From assembly GCA_018398585.1 (NCBI GenBank), contig JAGTTD010000008.1:32030156-32094155 (forward strand): a stretch of 64,000 bases of DNA. The letters are read 5' to 3'. The stretch is from Simmondsia chinensis (Eukaryota; Streptophyta; Magnoliopsida; Caryophyllales; Simmondsiaceae). Shown here in pieces: positions 11,546-22,089 of this stretch. Under the pieces are notes generated by a model that was given only the letters and a program-made list of their open reading frames with translations, ran no database searches and was not told the DNA's origin. The translations under genes and the position numbers were made by a program. Numbering within the stretch: the stretch's first letter is position 1; the number at the start of each line of letters is the position of its first letter.

Positions 11546-12949
11546 AACAAGGAAAAGTGTTGGGTGTGAGGCTCATTTTTTCATATGGGATATTCTATTA
11601 CATAACACTTAAATAGATGGGTTATTTTGGATAGGCTTTTTCTTAATGTGGGATGTGGGATGATGTGATGAAAAAAGTCAACTTAGGAAAGTCCCAAACC
11701 TCTTCTTTTAATGTTTTGAAGCATATTTATAACATTAATGAATGTTAGAAATAATTAATTAAATAATAAATTGTTTTAATCAGCTCATTTACATGTAAAA
11801 GGGTTATTTATATTTTATTATCCTAACGTTTTTGAAAATAATAAAAATGACTCTAATCCTTTTGAATTATAAAAAAAGCCGCTAAGTTTTGTCATATTAA
11901 TAAAAATGCCCCTAAGTTTTTGTTATATTAACAAAAAGACCTCTCTCCGGCCTAATGACATCATTTTTTGTCAACAGAATTGACGTGGCAACTATTTTTT
12001 AATTAATGCTATAGCAAAATGACAAAAATATCCTTTAATAACCCTATTTTTAAACAAATTAAGCAAAAATAGATAATGTTTACATAATATAATATCTCAA
12101 ATTTTGTGCTTATAAAATAATAATAAGGGTATTGAATGATATTTTTTCTTATAGTATTGCTTAAAAACAGTCACGATGTTAGTTCTTTCGACGGAAAATA
12201 ATGTCCTTATGCTGGAGATGTGCCTTTTTATTAATACGAAAAAAAAAAAACTTAAAAGTTTTTTTTTTCTAAATAAACAAATAAAAATATTTTTGTTATT
12301 TTTATTAATATCAAAATACTGAAATATAATAATTCTAAAACAAAAAAGGATACTTTTGCTTTCGGTATTTCCTCCCCCCCCCCCCCCCCCCCCCCCCCCA
12401 CGCTTTGTGGGCGAATCATCTTTTGTTGGCCAACCTTTTGACTTTAAATTGTTATGAGACCAACTTTATTACTTTATGGGGTCTTTTTTTTTTTTTTTTT
12501 TTTTACCCTTTTCTACACTTAACGTTGATTTTATGAATGAATTATATTCGGTCAATAATATAAATGACTTTATATTGGATTACTTAGACTTAAAATAATT
12601 ATATTATTAAAATTTTTATTCATAACTTAACTTTTATTTTACTATAAAATTAAATTAACATAATATAAAATATATAGAGACTAAATTGAAATAACAAAAA
12701 TTAAGAAAATTAAATTAATAGAGAAAACAAAATATTAGAATGCTTAATATAAAGTATCTCATAAATTAATGTAGAAGTTTTACACAGTTGGATATCTTAC
12801 TTGGGAAGTTGTGATCTTAAGCATATACTTCCTTTTAAGGTGTCGGAAACGTAGAGAAAGCCTCTATAAATAGACATGAGTGTTCTTTAAAAGATAAATA
12901 CCCATGCTTCTTTTCTACATCCACACAACAACACTCTATGATAGAGCAC

Positions 12950-13480
12950 ATGGGTTTTTGGGATGGTATTATCTGACATTGGAATTTAGGATGACGTCTT
13001 GGTCTATTTGGGTGGGAAGTACGACACTACATAGCGTTAAACCAAGAAATGCAGGAAGCAATTTTTTGTCCTATTATAGACGACATCTTGACATGATAAC
13101 GTGATTCTAGATACTTTTCAGCCAACTCTTTTACAAGGTTGCGATTCTTGTTCAAGGAAGCCCCTCCATTGATCAGGTAAAAGGAATTTGGTGTGGTCTT
13201 GTTCCTCCTAGGATTGAGTTACTCACTTGGTTGGCCATTCTTAAGATGCTAAACACAAAGAGAGATTAGTGAGAATTGGGATTCTGGGCTCTAACCAGAT
13301 CATGTGTCCATTTTGTTTCTCTAGCATAGAATCATGCATGCTCCTATTTCTTACTTGCATGACCATATGGAGCCTTTGGACATGCTATGTTGAGATGGTG
13401 GGGACTCACATTCACATGCCTAAGCAACTTGAAATATCTATTTCAACAGTAACAATTCCCCTTTTTTAGAGGTCCAATCA
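12950..13480 (+). pseudogene. L1-type LINE fragment, zinc-binding (zf-RVT) domain
   Basis: Plus-strand text includes WCGLVPPRIELLTWLAILKM near 13,190-13,250. After a frame change it continues with SNQIMCPFCFSSIESC...LFLTC...IWSLW near 13,285-13,370. This is the cysteine/histidine zinc-binding region found downstream of reverse transcriptase in plant LINEs. The RT itself is missing, and stops and shifts are present, so it is a dead 3' fragment. Confidence 0.6.
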
Positions 13481-14470
13481 ATAATACTTGACTCATGCCA
13501 TTCTTTGCCATCATTAATGAAATTTGGGATTTTAAAAACACCTAGATTTTCCAAGACTCTACATAGAATTGGGATTGAATCCAAGACACGATAAACTAAA
13601 AGTCATCAGTCATCGCATGGTTCCACGTGCTATTTGGTTGCCCAGCCAACATCTCCATAAATTACCCACAGTTATTTCTAGATACATGATATCACAATTG
13701 GATCCACCTTTATGGATTAGACTACATTCACAGTCCTAGATTTTAGTTACCTTTGGCCATCAATGATATTTAGATATGTTGCTGACCATTTTCGAAGTTG
13801 GGCAACATTAATCAGCTTTGATCATGGTAGTCAACTCAAGCTGCGTCTTGAATATTTTGTTATTTTTATTTTGTTTCCTTCTTCCCTTTGAAGGTATGGA
13901 GTACTCATTTTGGAAAATGCTTTGGTTTGTTGTACCACTCAAAATAAAAATCCACCCTTTTAGCCCCAATTTATGCATGTATTTTGATACTTGTTGTAAT
14001 TGATATTTTTTGTTTCCATTTCTTTTATAATACATTATCAGCACAAGAGTTTAGTCAACAGAGGAACTTTACTCGAGTCAGTACATTCTTTCTTTATCCT
14101 TATCTTTCGTAATCTTGAACATTAATAAGTTTGAATTTGTTGCTAGTAATATATCTGACAAACAATTGTTTACCTAGACTCTTGATATTAAGATTTACCT
14201 TGATTGCTATGAATATTGGAGAAACAATTAAAAGGAGAATAGCGCTTCCTTATAGGATAGCACCAAAGCAATGATACTTTTTGGACATCATCTTCATGAA
14301 GTATTGAAAGTCGAATATTTTACTTTAAAGAATTATTATGTCCTCTGAATAAATGTAAAAGAAAGATTTGATCATCAAATATCTATATGGTTATCCCTGA
14401 AACTTGCTATGAATGTTTCTGCCTATAGTTACAGTATTCTAAAATTGTACGTGAATATAACTCAATAATT

Positions 14471-14838
14471 TATAAAGGGGTTATTTACGCTAAAGGTCCA
14501 TATACTTTGTCAATTATGTCAATTTAGTCCTTGTATAACTCAAAATGTGTCAATTTGGTCCTTAGAAAAAAATTTATGTGAAGTTTTTAATGAAAATTTT
14601 AAGGTTCAATCACAATTGGGTTAAATTGAGTAAACAAATGAATTTATAATAAGTTGCTTGCATCTAACATAATTTTACTGTTTAAAATTACGACATTAAC
14701 TTAACTTAAATTTGACCAAATGACTAAATTGACACATTTTGAATTGTTCAGGAACTAAATTGACATAATTAAAAGTACAAGGACCAAATTGAAACAATGG
14801 GCAAAGTATAGGGGCCTCTGGCATAGATAACCCTTTAT
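14471..14838. repeat. MITE with about 40-bp inverted termini
   Basis: The left end TATAAAGGGGTTATTTACGC... and the complement of the right end TATAAAGGGTTATCTATGCC... pair over about 40 bp, continuing into CCATATACTTTGTC / CCCTATACTTTGCC. Length is 368 bp. The interior contains complementary stretches of the kind TTTAGTCCTTGTATAA / CAAGGACCAAATTGA. There is no coding sequence. The target duplication is not clear. Confidence 0.7.
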
Positions 14839-15159
14839 AGAATTGTTTCCTAAGAAAAATTATGCAGGGCGAGTATTAACGAGTAGGATATGTTGGTGAA
14901 AAACATATTTTACATTTGGTTACAAGTTTTTCCAGTATCTACTCGTAATATGAGATTTGTAAGACTCCTTATACAAATAATCCTGGTTAGGCAATTAAGA
15001 GCCCAATTTCAAGAAAATTTATCTTGATTATGAAAAATTTAATCCCAAGCATTTAATTCTTGCACACATAGGCACACACAAAACGACCTTGCAAAATCTT
15101 TGATTAAATGCTTAAAGTTGAACATTAAATCACTACTCACGAAAACCAACTTGTATACT

Positions 15160-17497
15160 CTTTTTTTTTTGTTAAGTCTGCCAAGTATATAGATGAAAGA
15201 AAAGAAAACAGCTACAAGGGGCATACCTCGGATATGGCCGAAGCCTACAATGAAGTAACAATGTCAAACTAGTCCAACAAAGTCCAAACAAAAACAACCA
15301 AAGCAAAAGGTAACAGAAAACAAAAGAAGAACTAGATCTCAAGGCCCCATTGCCTAAGTAAGGAGACGTGACGATGAGCTTCTCTAAACAAAGAAGATAC
15401 TAGCAAGCTATAATGCTACCAATCTCTCGACCCTTGAGGTGCTGAGCAGCCCAAGGAACGAGATCGCTCCAAGGAAGGGCAGGCCAAGAAATAGATGTAC
15501 ACGAAGTGATGCAACTCCAGATAGGGGCAGAAAAGGAATAATCGAAGAAAAGGTGCTCATGAGCCTCATCGATAAGAGCACAAAGAATACAAACACTCTG
15601 AACCCCCTATGCTCCAAATCTTAGAAGTTTATTTGAAGTCCATAGCCGCTTTGGAGAAGCAAGCCCTAGAAGAAAGGAATGCCTCAGAATGTGAAGTTGA
15701 AAGCATAGAAGAAGGTGAATAGAGTCCTACTCTCTTCTACTCTGGATCATTTTCCAAGCGGATTTGGTAGTGAATTTCCCCGAAGGGCCACTCAACCACC
15801 TGCTAAAATTTGCTACATCAGCCTGAGGACTGAAACCAACCACATCCCAGATGGATTGGAGCTCCATACAACCCTGCAAAAATCTCCATTGATCACCATT
15901 AATAATGGCTGAGACCCAAGAATCCCATAGAAGTCCAAAACAGGTGAGCAGTCGAGTAGGGAAGTGCTCCAAAAGGCAACCGCAAGGAAGCCAAGAATCA
16001 GTCTGTAAGGTTGTATCAAGCCCATCGCTTATGACGTGATAAATCACTCCAGAGAAAAGACTACAAACCAATAGAATTTGGCGCAAACACCATGATGCCG
16101 AATTTGTCACCCAAATCATCCAAAAACTCCTCCCTCGAAGGCGGTTTAGATGAACCCAGTGCGGCCAAAGCAAAGAAGGATCGTAAAGGAGGAACCAGAT
16201 GTGCTTTTATAATCGAAGCCTGGTTCTACTCAAGAAGATGACAAAGTCCGAGGCCGCCCTCACGCCTAGGATAACAAAGATTTCTCCAAGCTACCTTCAC
16301 TCCCCCTGGAATTAGCGAAGAGCCACGCCAAAGAAAAGCCGCTAAAGTCGACTCGATCTTCCTAATCATCGTCCCCGGGAGCATGAAGACCGATGACTAG
16401 TAGACCCGAATATCAAAGAGGACTAACCTAATGCGCTGCAGGCGGCTAGCATATGATAGAGAACGAGAGGTCCATAACCGAATACAAGAGAGGATGCGAT
16501 CAAGAAGCCCCTTGCATTCCACATACTGCAGTCAAGAAGTAATAAGCAGCACTCCCAAATGCCGAACTAGACACTGCCCAAGACTGAATCCTAGAACGCC
16601 AAGAATATCCCTTTGAGTCACAGAATCAACTCCTGTAAGAAGTATATTACTCTTCGCGGCATTCAAGGAAAGCTCCAAAAAAATCGTAAAGCGATCTAGA
16701 GCCTCACAAAGAACTATGACACTGCCCAAATCACCCCGACAAAAGATCATCAGGTCATCAGCGAAGCATAAGTGCGTGAGTCCAGTGCAACAGCAGCATG
16801 GGTGATTAGCCCGGCAAAGCAATCCTCGGAGACCCTCCATAGCAATAACAAACAAATAAGGAGAGAGTGGGTCACCCTAATGGACACCCCGATTGGAATT
16901 GAAGAAACCCTCAAGTTTGCCATTGACGACGACATAAAAGTAGGCTGTAGAAAGGCAATCTCGAACCCAGCCAACCAGAATCTCGGAAATCCCCATACTC
17001 ATACCGGCCAAAATGAAGTCCCAATGGACTATGTCAAAAGCTTTGCGGATATCAACCTTCAGCACACAGCGAGGCGAAACTTGAAGATGATAGCCGTGCA
17101 TAAGCTCCAGTGTCAACAAAATGCTATCTGATATCCGACGGCCTGGGACAAAAGCTGTCTGAGCATCATCGATCAACTTAGGAAGGACACCCTTCAGCCT
17201 GTTTGTAGGGATCTTAGTGATACAGTTATAGATCATATTGCAATAAGAGATAGGGCGAAAGTCACTAAAAGTGGAGGGAGTCTCCACTTTAGGTAAAAGA
17301 CAAATCCCGGTGGAATCTAAAGTGCCTAGAATGCGCCTCGAAGTGAAAAACGACTGCACAACCTTGATAACTCCACCATCCACCACCTCCCAAGCCCTCT
17401 TAAAAAAGAGGCAAGTGTAACCATCTAGTCCCGGGGCCCTATCTTCACCAATAGAAAAGAGGGCATCACGAATCTTAACAGCGGAGATCGGGGAAAA
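15160..17497 (-). pseudogene. L1-type LINE copy A: reverse transcriptase and zinc-binding domain
   Basis: Minus strand, 5'-truncated at about 17,497, where the text is FPISAVKIRDALFSIGEDRA. RT motifs in order: LLPKVETPSTFSDFRPIS near 17,290; NRLKGVLPKLIDDAQTAFVPGR near 17,150; VLKVDIRKAFD near 17,060; the catalytic FADDLMIF (equivalent of YADD) near 16,745-16,770; and the following LNAAKSNILLTG. The C-terminal zf-RVT region ends around 15,410. A T-run in the plus strand at 15,160-15,170 is the poly(A) tail. Frames are broken several times (for example between 16,877 and 16,855, and near 15,720). RT copies the element RNA at a nicked target site; this copy cannot. Confidence 0.85.
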
Positions 17498-17499
17498 TC

Positions 17500-20290
17500 A
17501 ACTCACTCAGAAGTTGAAGCTGCTGAAGAGTGAGTTGAAGGCCCTTAATACCCGTCACTTTAGCCATATTTCAGACAGAATTATGGTGGCTCGAGAAGCA
17601 TGGGCCATGGGTTAGAAAGCTTTAGATGCGGACCCTGAGTGTTATGCTCTTCGATTAAAGGAGCGCCAATTGTTTCATGAGTATTCACTCTTATGTCGAG
17701 ATGATGAGGCATTCTATCATCTGAAGTCACATATTCAGTGGCTTTTTCTCAGAGATCAGAGCACTCGGTTCTTCCATCGGTCTGTTCTTCATAGGCAAGC
17801 CAGGAACCAAATTTCGTCAATAGTTGGTCCAAATGGTGTGAGGACTTATGATGGGCAGTTGATTTCTCGTACTGGAGTTACTTTTTTCAAGGAGCTGTTG
17901 ACTGAGCCTAGTGGTCCACTGACTAAGGATGTTTCAGACCACTTTGAGATGCACGTCTCTACGGACCAAGCTGCCCATTGATTTTTCCGATCTCCGCTGT
18001 TGAGGTTCATGATGCCCTCTTTTCTATTGGTGACGATAGGGCCTCGGGGCCAGATGGTTACACTTCCCTCTTTTTCAAAGGGGCTTTAGATGTGGGGGGT
18101 GGCAGATTATCAATGCTGTGCAGTTGTTTTTCACTTTGGCGTGCATGCTATGTGCTCTGAACACCACCAGGATATGTCTGGTGCCTAAAGTGGAGACTCC
18201 CTCAGCTTTTGGTGACTTTCGCCCCATCTTCTGTTGCAATGTGATCTATAAGTGTATCACTAAGATCCTTGCCAATAGGTTGAAGGGTGTCCTTCCTGGA
18301 CTGATCGATGATGCTCAAACCTCCTATTTCCCGGGTCATCCGATATTAGAAAATCTTGTTGACACAAGAGCTTATGCATGGTTATCACCTTCAGGTTTTG
18401 CCTCATTGTGCGATGAAGGTTGATAACCACAAAGCTTTTCACATAGTCTGTTGGGACTTAATTTTGGCCGGTATAAGGAGTATGGGGATTCCAGGGATAA
18501 TGGTTGGTTAGGTCCAAGAGTGCCTTTCTACAGGATACTTTTATGTCTCCATTAATGGCGAGCTTGAGGGTTTCTTCTACTTCATTCGAGGTGTTCGTCA
18601 AGGAGACCCTCTCTCCTTATCTGTTCGTTATTGTTATAGAGGGTCTCTGAGGTTTGCTTCATCGAGCTATTGATGACCCGAGGCTTCGCTATCACCCTTC
18701 CTATCGTAGCACAAGGCGGGTGCACTTATGCTTCGCTGATCACCTTATATTTCTTGTCGGGGTGATTTGGGCAGTGTCACAGTTGTTCATGAGGCTCTAG
18801 ACCGCTTTGCTGTTCCTTTGGGGATTTCATTGAATGCAGCGAAGAGTATTGTATTTCTGACAGGAGTTGATTCTGCAACTCAGAGTGATATGCTTGGTGT
18901 TTTCGGATTCAGTCTTAGGCAGTGCCCGGTTTGGTATCTGGGAATGTCTCTTATTACTTCTTAGTTGCAGTAAGTGGACTGCAAGTCGCTTCTGGATCGT
19001 ATTCACCTGTATTCGATTATGGACCTCTCATTGTCTATTGTACGTTGGCCGCCTGCAGATCATTAGGTTAGTCCTCTTTGCTATTCAGGTCTACTAGTCA
19101 TCGGTCTTCATGCTCCCGAGGATAATGATCAGGAATATTGAGTCGAATTTAGAGTCTTTCCTTTGGCGTGGCTCTTCGCTTACCCCGGGAGGAGCGAAGG
19201 TAGCTTGGAGACATCTTTGTTATCCTAGGCTCAGGGACGGTCTAGGACTTCATCGTCTTGCTGACTGGAACTAGGCTTCAATTAGAAGCACATCTGGTTC
19301 CTCCTTTCTGATCCTTCCTCGCTTTGGCCGTGCTGGGTTCATCTGAGCAGCCTTCGCGGGAGGAGCTTTTAGACGAATCGGGCGACGAGTTCGGCGTCAT
19401 GGTGTTGGCACCAGATTCTATCCGTTCATCGTATTTGTTATGGTGCAGTTTATCATGTCGTAAGCGATGGGCTTGGTACAACCTTATGGACTAATTATTG
19501 GCTTCCTTACTGACGTCTTTTGGAGCGCTTCCCTACTCAACTGCTCACCTCTTCTGGGCTTCTGTGGGATTCTAGGGTCTCAACCATTATTGAGGGTGAT
19601 CAGTAGAGTTTTCCATAGGGTTGTATGGAGCTCCTACCCATCTTGGATATGGTTGGTTTCAGTCCTCAGGCTGGTGTGGCAAATTCTATCATGTGGTTGG
19701 GCGACCCTTCAGGGAACTTCTCACCAAATCCGCTTTGGAGAAGATACAGAGCAGGAGAGAGGAGGACTCTATTCACCATCTTCTATGGTTTCGACTTCAC
19801 ATTTTGAGGCATTCCTTTCTTCTGTGGCTCGCTTCTAGGAAGCGGCGGTGGACTCAAGACAGGCTTCTGTGATCCGGCACAGGGGGTTTAGAGTGTTTAT
19901 GTTCTTTGCGGTCTTTCCAATAAGACTCATAAGCATCTTTTCTTCGACTGTTCCTTTTCTGCCTCGATCTGGAGTCACATAATTCCGTGTCTATCTGTTT
20001 CTTGGCCCACTCTTTTTTGAGGCGACCTCGTTTCTGAGGCTGCTCAGCACCTCAGGGGTCGAGAGATTGGTAGCGTTATAGCTCGACTCAGCCTCTCAGT
20101 GACCATTTATGTTCTCTGGTATGAGTGCAACCTTTGGGTTCAGCTTCTCAGTCTAGACCAGTTGAGACCATGAGAGAGGAGATTACGGGTTTGGTTAAGA
20201 GCCGCTTGCTTGCTACTTCTTTATTCAGAGGAGCTCATCGTCACGCCTTCTTTATTCAGACCAGTTGGGAGAGTGTTTTCATCCTACAAG
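17500..20290 (+). pseudogene. L1-type LINE copy B: reverse transcriptase, same family, opposite orientation
   Basis: Plus strand. It begins further upstream than copy A, with pre-RT text SKLKLLKSELKALNTRHFSHI at 17,510-17,570, then LRDQSTRFFHRSVLHRQ at 17,745. The FPISAVEVHDALFSIGDDRA start of RT follows at about 17,980, then RICLVPKVETPSAFGDFRPIF near 18,170 and NRLKGVLPGLIDDAQTSYF near 18,275. SLNAAKSIVFLTG (18,825) is next, and the zf-RVT region runs to about 20,250. Stops and shifts occur throughout; the catalytic region near 18,740 is frame-shifted. By eye it is roughly 85 percent identical to copy A where aligned near the RT start. It retains about 140 bp near 20,073-20,213 that copy A lacks. 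Confidence 0.85.
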
Positions 20291-20299
20291 TTCTTCTAG

Positions 20300-21440
20300 A
20301 AGGTTTGTCATTGGCGAGGTGTGCCAAAATAATTTGGAGTAGCTAGAGAGAAGTTTTCGTAGATTTAACAAATGATCCCATTTCTTTGAAAGAGTTTAAG
20401 AAAGCTGTAAGTTCTACAGGCATTGAAAATACATAGGTTAAAGTTTTCAATTGCAGGATATTCTTGATTACCTATGCCTCTAACAAGAGTTTCGCGATTT
20501 CTTGTATGTAGGACTTGGCTTATCGGGGAGTTTTTTCGAGTTTGTAATATGTTGAAGCCCTTCTGAGGCATTGTCTAGGAAAAGGAAAACTTGGATTAGT
20601 TTTTATGGTGTTCCACCAAGCGCTTGCTCCCTTTCAAACTTTCGAAAAATTGAGGAGCTTTGGGGAGACATTGTTAAAGTGGATGACGATTCCTTATCGA
20701 TGAACTATTTAGGTAGAACAAATATTTATGTGGAAACGGAAGCATCTTCTCCAATTCAAGAGGTTATATCTATGGTGATAGATGGTAATAGTCACTGTAT
20801 ATTGGTTAAGGAAGAAGTTGTGGATGAGCTTGCCTTGCAGCTTGTTCTTGATGACATGGTAGATTTAGTTAGCCATACCTTTTGTATTTTTCTGATGGTT
20901 GGTGTTTAGAAAGGGGGCCGAACTATGGAGGAACAGCCGCAAGATAATGTAGAGCAGGGGTTTCACCATCTCTTCGATGCTTGAGTCTAAGGGTGAGCAC
21001 AACGTTGATATCATAAGGGATAGTTTGGCAGCTCCTTCTCTTCCCGTGGATCAGGTCATAGAAGGACAGACTTTGAGCCATTAGCAACCTTCCCCTTCTT
21101 TGGGAATGGTTCATGGTGGTCATCCTTGGTGACAACGTAGATTTAGGCCCCCTTACCTGCCATGGTTTGGTCTTGATGCAGCTTTTAATGATCCTAACAA
21201 TGATGAATCCTCTTGCTAAATAAGTGTTAATGATATGGCCAAGCAAATTAAGGTCAGTAGGAGTTCTAAATCTGGAAAGAAAAAGAAAAAAATCTTGAGA
21301 TGTTTGGGCAATTTAAATTTGTTAACTTGCAACTGAACCCTATGAGGCATTGAAAACCTAAAAGAAAGTATGACAAGAAAGCCAAACATTTGTCTCCAGA
21401 GCTCCTTGGGGATATGATTCCAGAGGAGGATGAGTAAATC
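20300..21440 (+). pseudogene. LINE ORF1-like fragment (DUF4283-like)
   Basis: Plus strand frame at 20,571-20,909 reads RKTWISFYGVPPSACSLSNF, then KIEELWGDIVKVDD, LGRTNIYVETEA and ISMVIDGNSHCILVKEE. This pattern, especially W.S.YG.P...WS...F..IG..WG, is typical of the DUF4283 region in ORF1 of plant L1-type LINEs, an RNA-binding chaperone of the retrotransposition complex. Lysine-rich text (SGKKKKKI near 21,270) follows. It sits directly after LINE copy B, so ORF1 lies downstream of ORF2. This is not the native order and implies a rearranged or separate copy. Confidence 0.55.
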
Positions 21441-21865
21441 GAGTCTAAGTTGCTAGCAATTGTGTGATTTTTTGTTGCTTGGTTGGTGCCTATTCAGGAG
21501 TTTCTTTCTGATTCTCTTTCGGTCTTTCAAAATTTGGTTTTTGTCCTACTTCCAGGCGTTCGTCTTTAGTGTCTCCAATGAGGGGACTTTCTTGGTGTGT
21601 CTTAAGTTGCCTGTGGGGGGCTGTTTTCTTTGGCGCCCAGTACTGTGGGTAGGAGGTTATTTTTCTTTTGCTCTGTCATGTTATCTTTTGGCTATTTTTG
21701 GAGTGGTTCTAGGGATTGGGCATGTCTTTCTTGTTTTTGCAGGTTTTCTTTTTATTTTTCCCATTTTCTCTTTTTCACACTTAGTGTGTGCTCTTTGGGT
21801 CTCTTGTCTGAGATGTTGACTTTTGTATCGCGAATTTATCCTTACTAATTATCGAAAAAAGTTAT
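21440..21865 (+). mobile_element. LINE 3' tail
   Basis: A T-rich, G-containing segment with hydrophobic pseudo-frames, ending in CTTACTAATTATCGAAAAAAG at about 21,840-21,860. Similar ends occur in the minus-strand tail near 51,000 (TCGCTAATTATCCAATAAAA). This is the 3' untranslated end with a short poly(A), not a membrane protein gene, although open frames exist across it. Confidence 0.5.
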
Positions 21866-22089
21866 ACTAGGCCAATTACTTACCATAAATACTTCTCATT
21901 ACAATTTGTCTCTAGAAAAGAACCAGTTATATCCATCTACAAATTTATGGTAGCATAGTGTGTGCTCTGATTACTCCATCCCAGGAACAAATATGGGACC
22001 GTAAAAGGGAGTCAGAATTTTGATCAGATTTGAATCCCTGTCGATTATATATCATGAACTGGACTATATACGTGTTTTGCTAGTTATAA

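Larger units (their letters stand above)
8813..12950. other. Intergenic DNA without recognisable genes
   Basis: No convincing coding frame. Notable contents: a T-run at 12,487-12,504, a C-run at about 12,374-12,399, and sequence at 11,820-12,010 rich in CTAAGTTTTTGTTATATTAA-like words. The segment 9,160-9,370 looks on the minus strand like the low-complexity 3' tail of a LINE, but no RT sequence is attached. Confidence 0.4.

Noticed and set aside
15160..20290. Single LINE inverted by twin priming
   Set aside because: Both arms contain the same RT and zinc-finger segments at about 85 percent identity; twin priming would not duplicate them.
21460..21848. Hydrophobic frames of 119 and 72 codons resembling membrane proteins
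   Set aside because: T-rich LINE 3' untranslated sequence; both overlap in different frames and have no start context or homologous motif.
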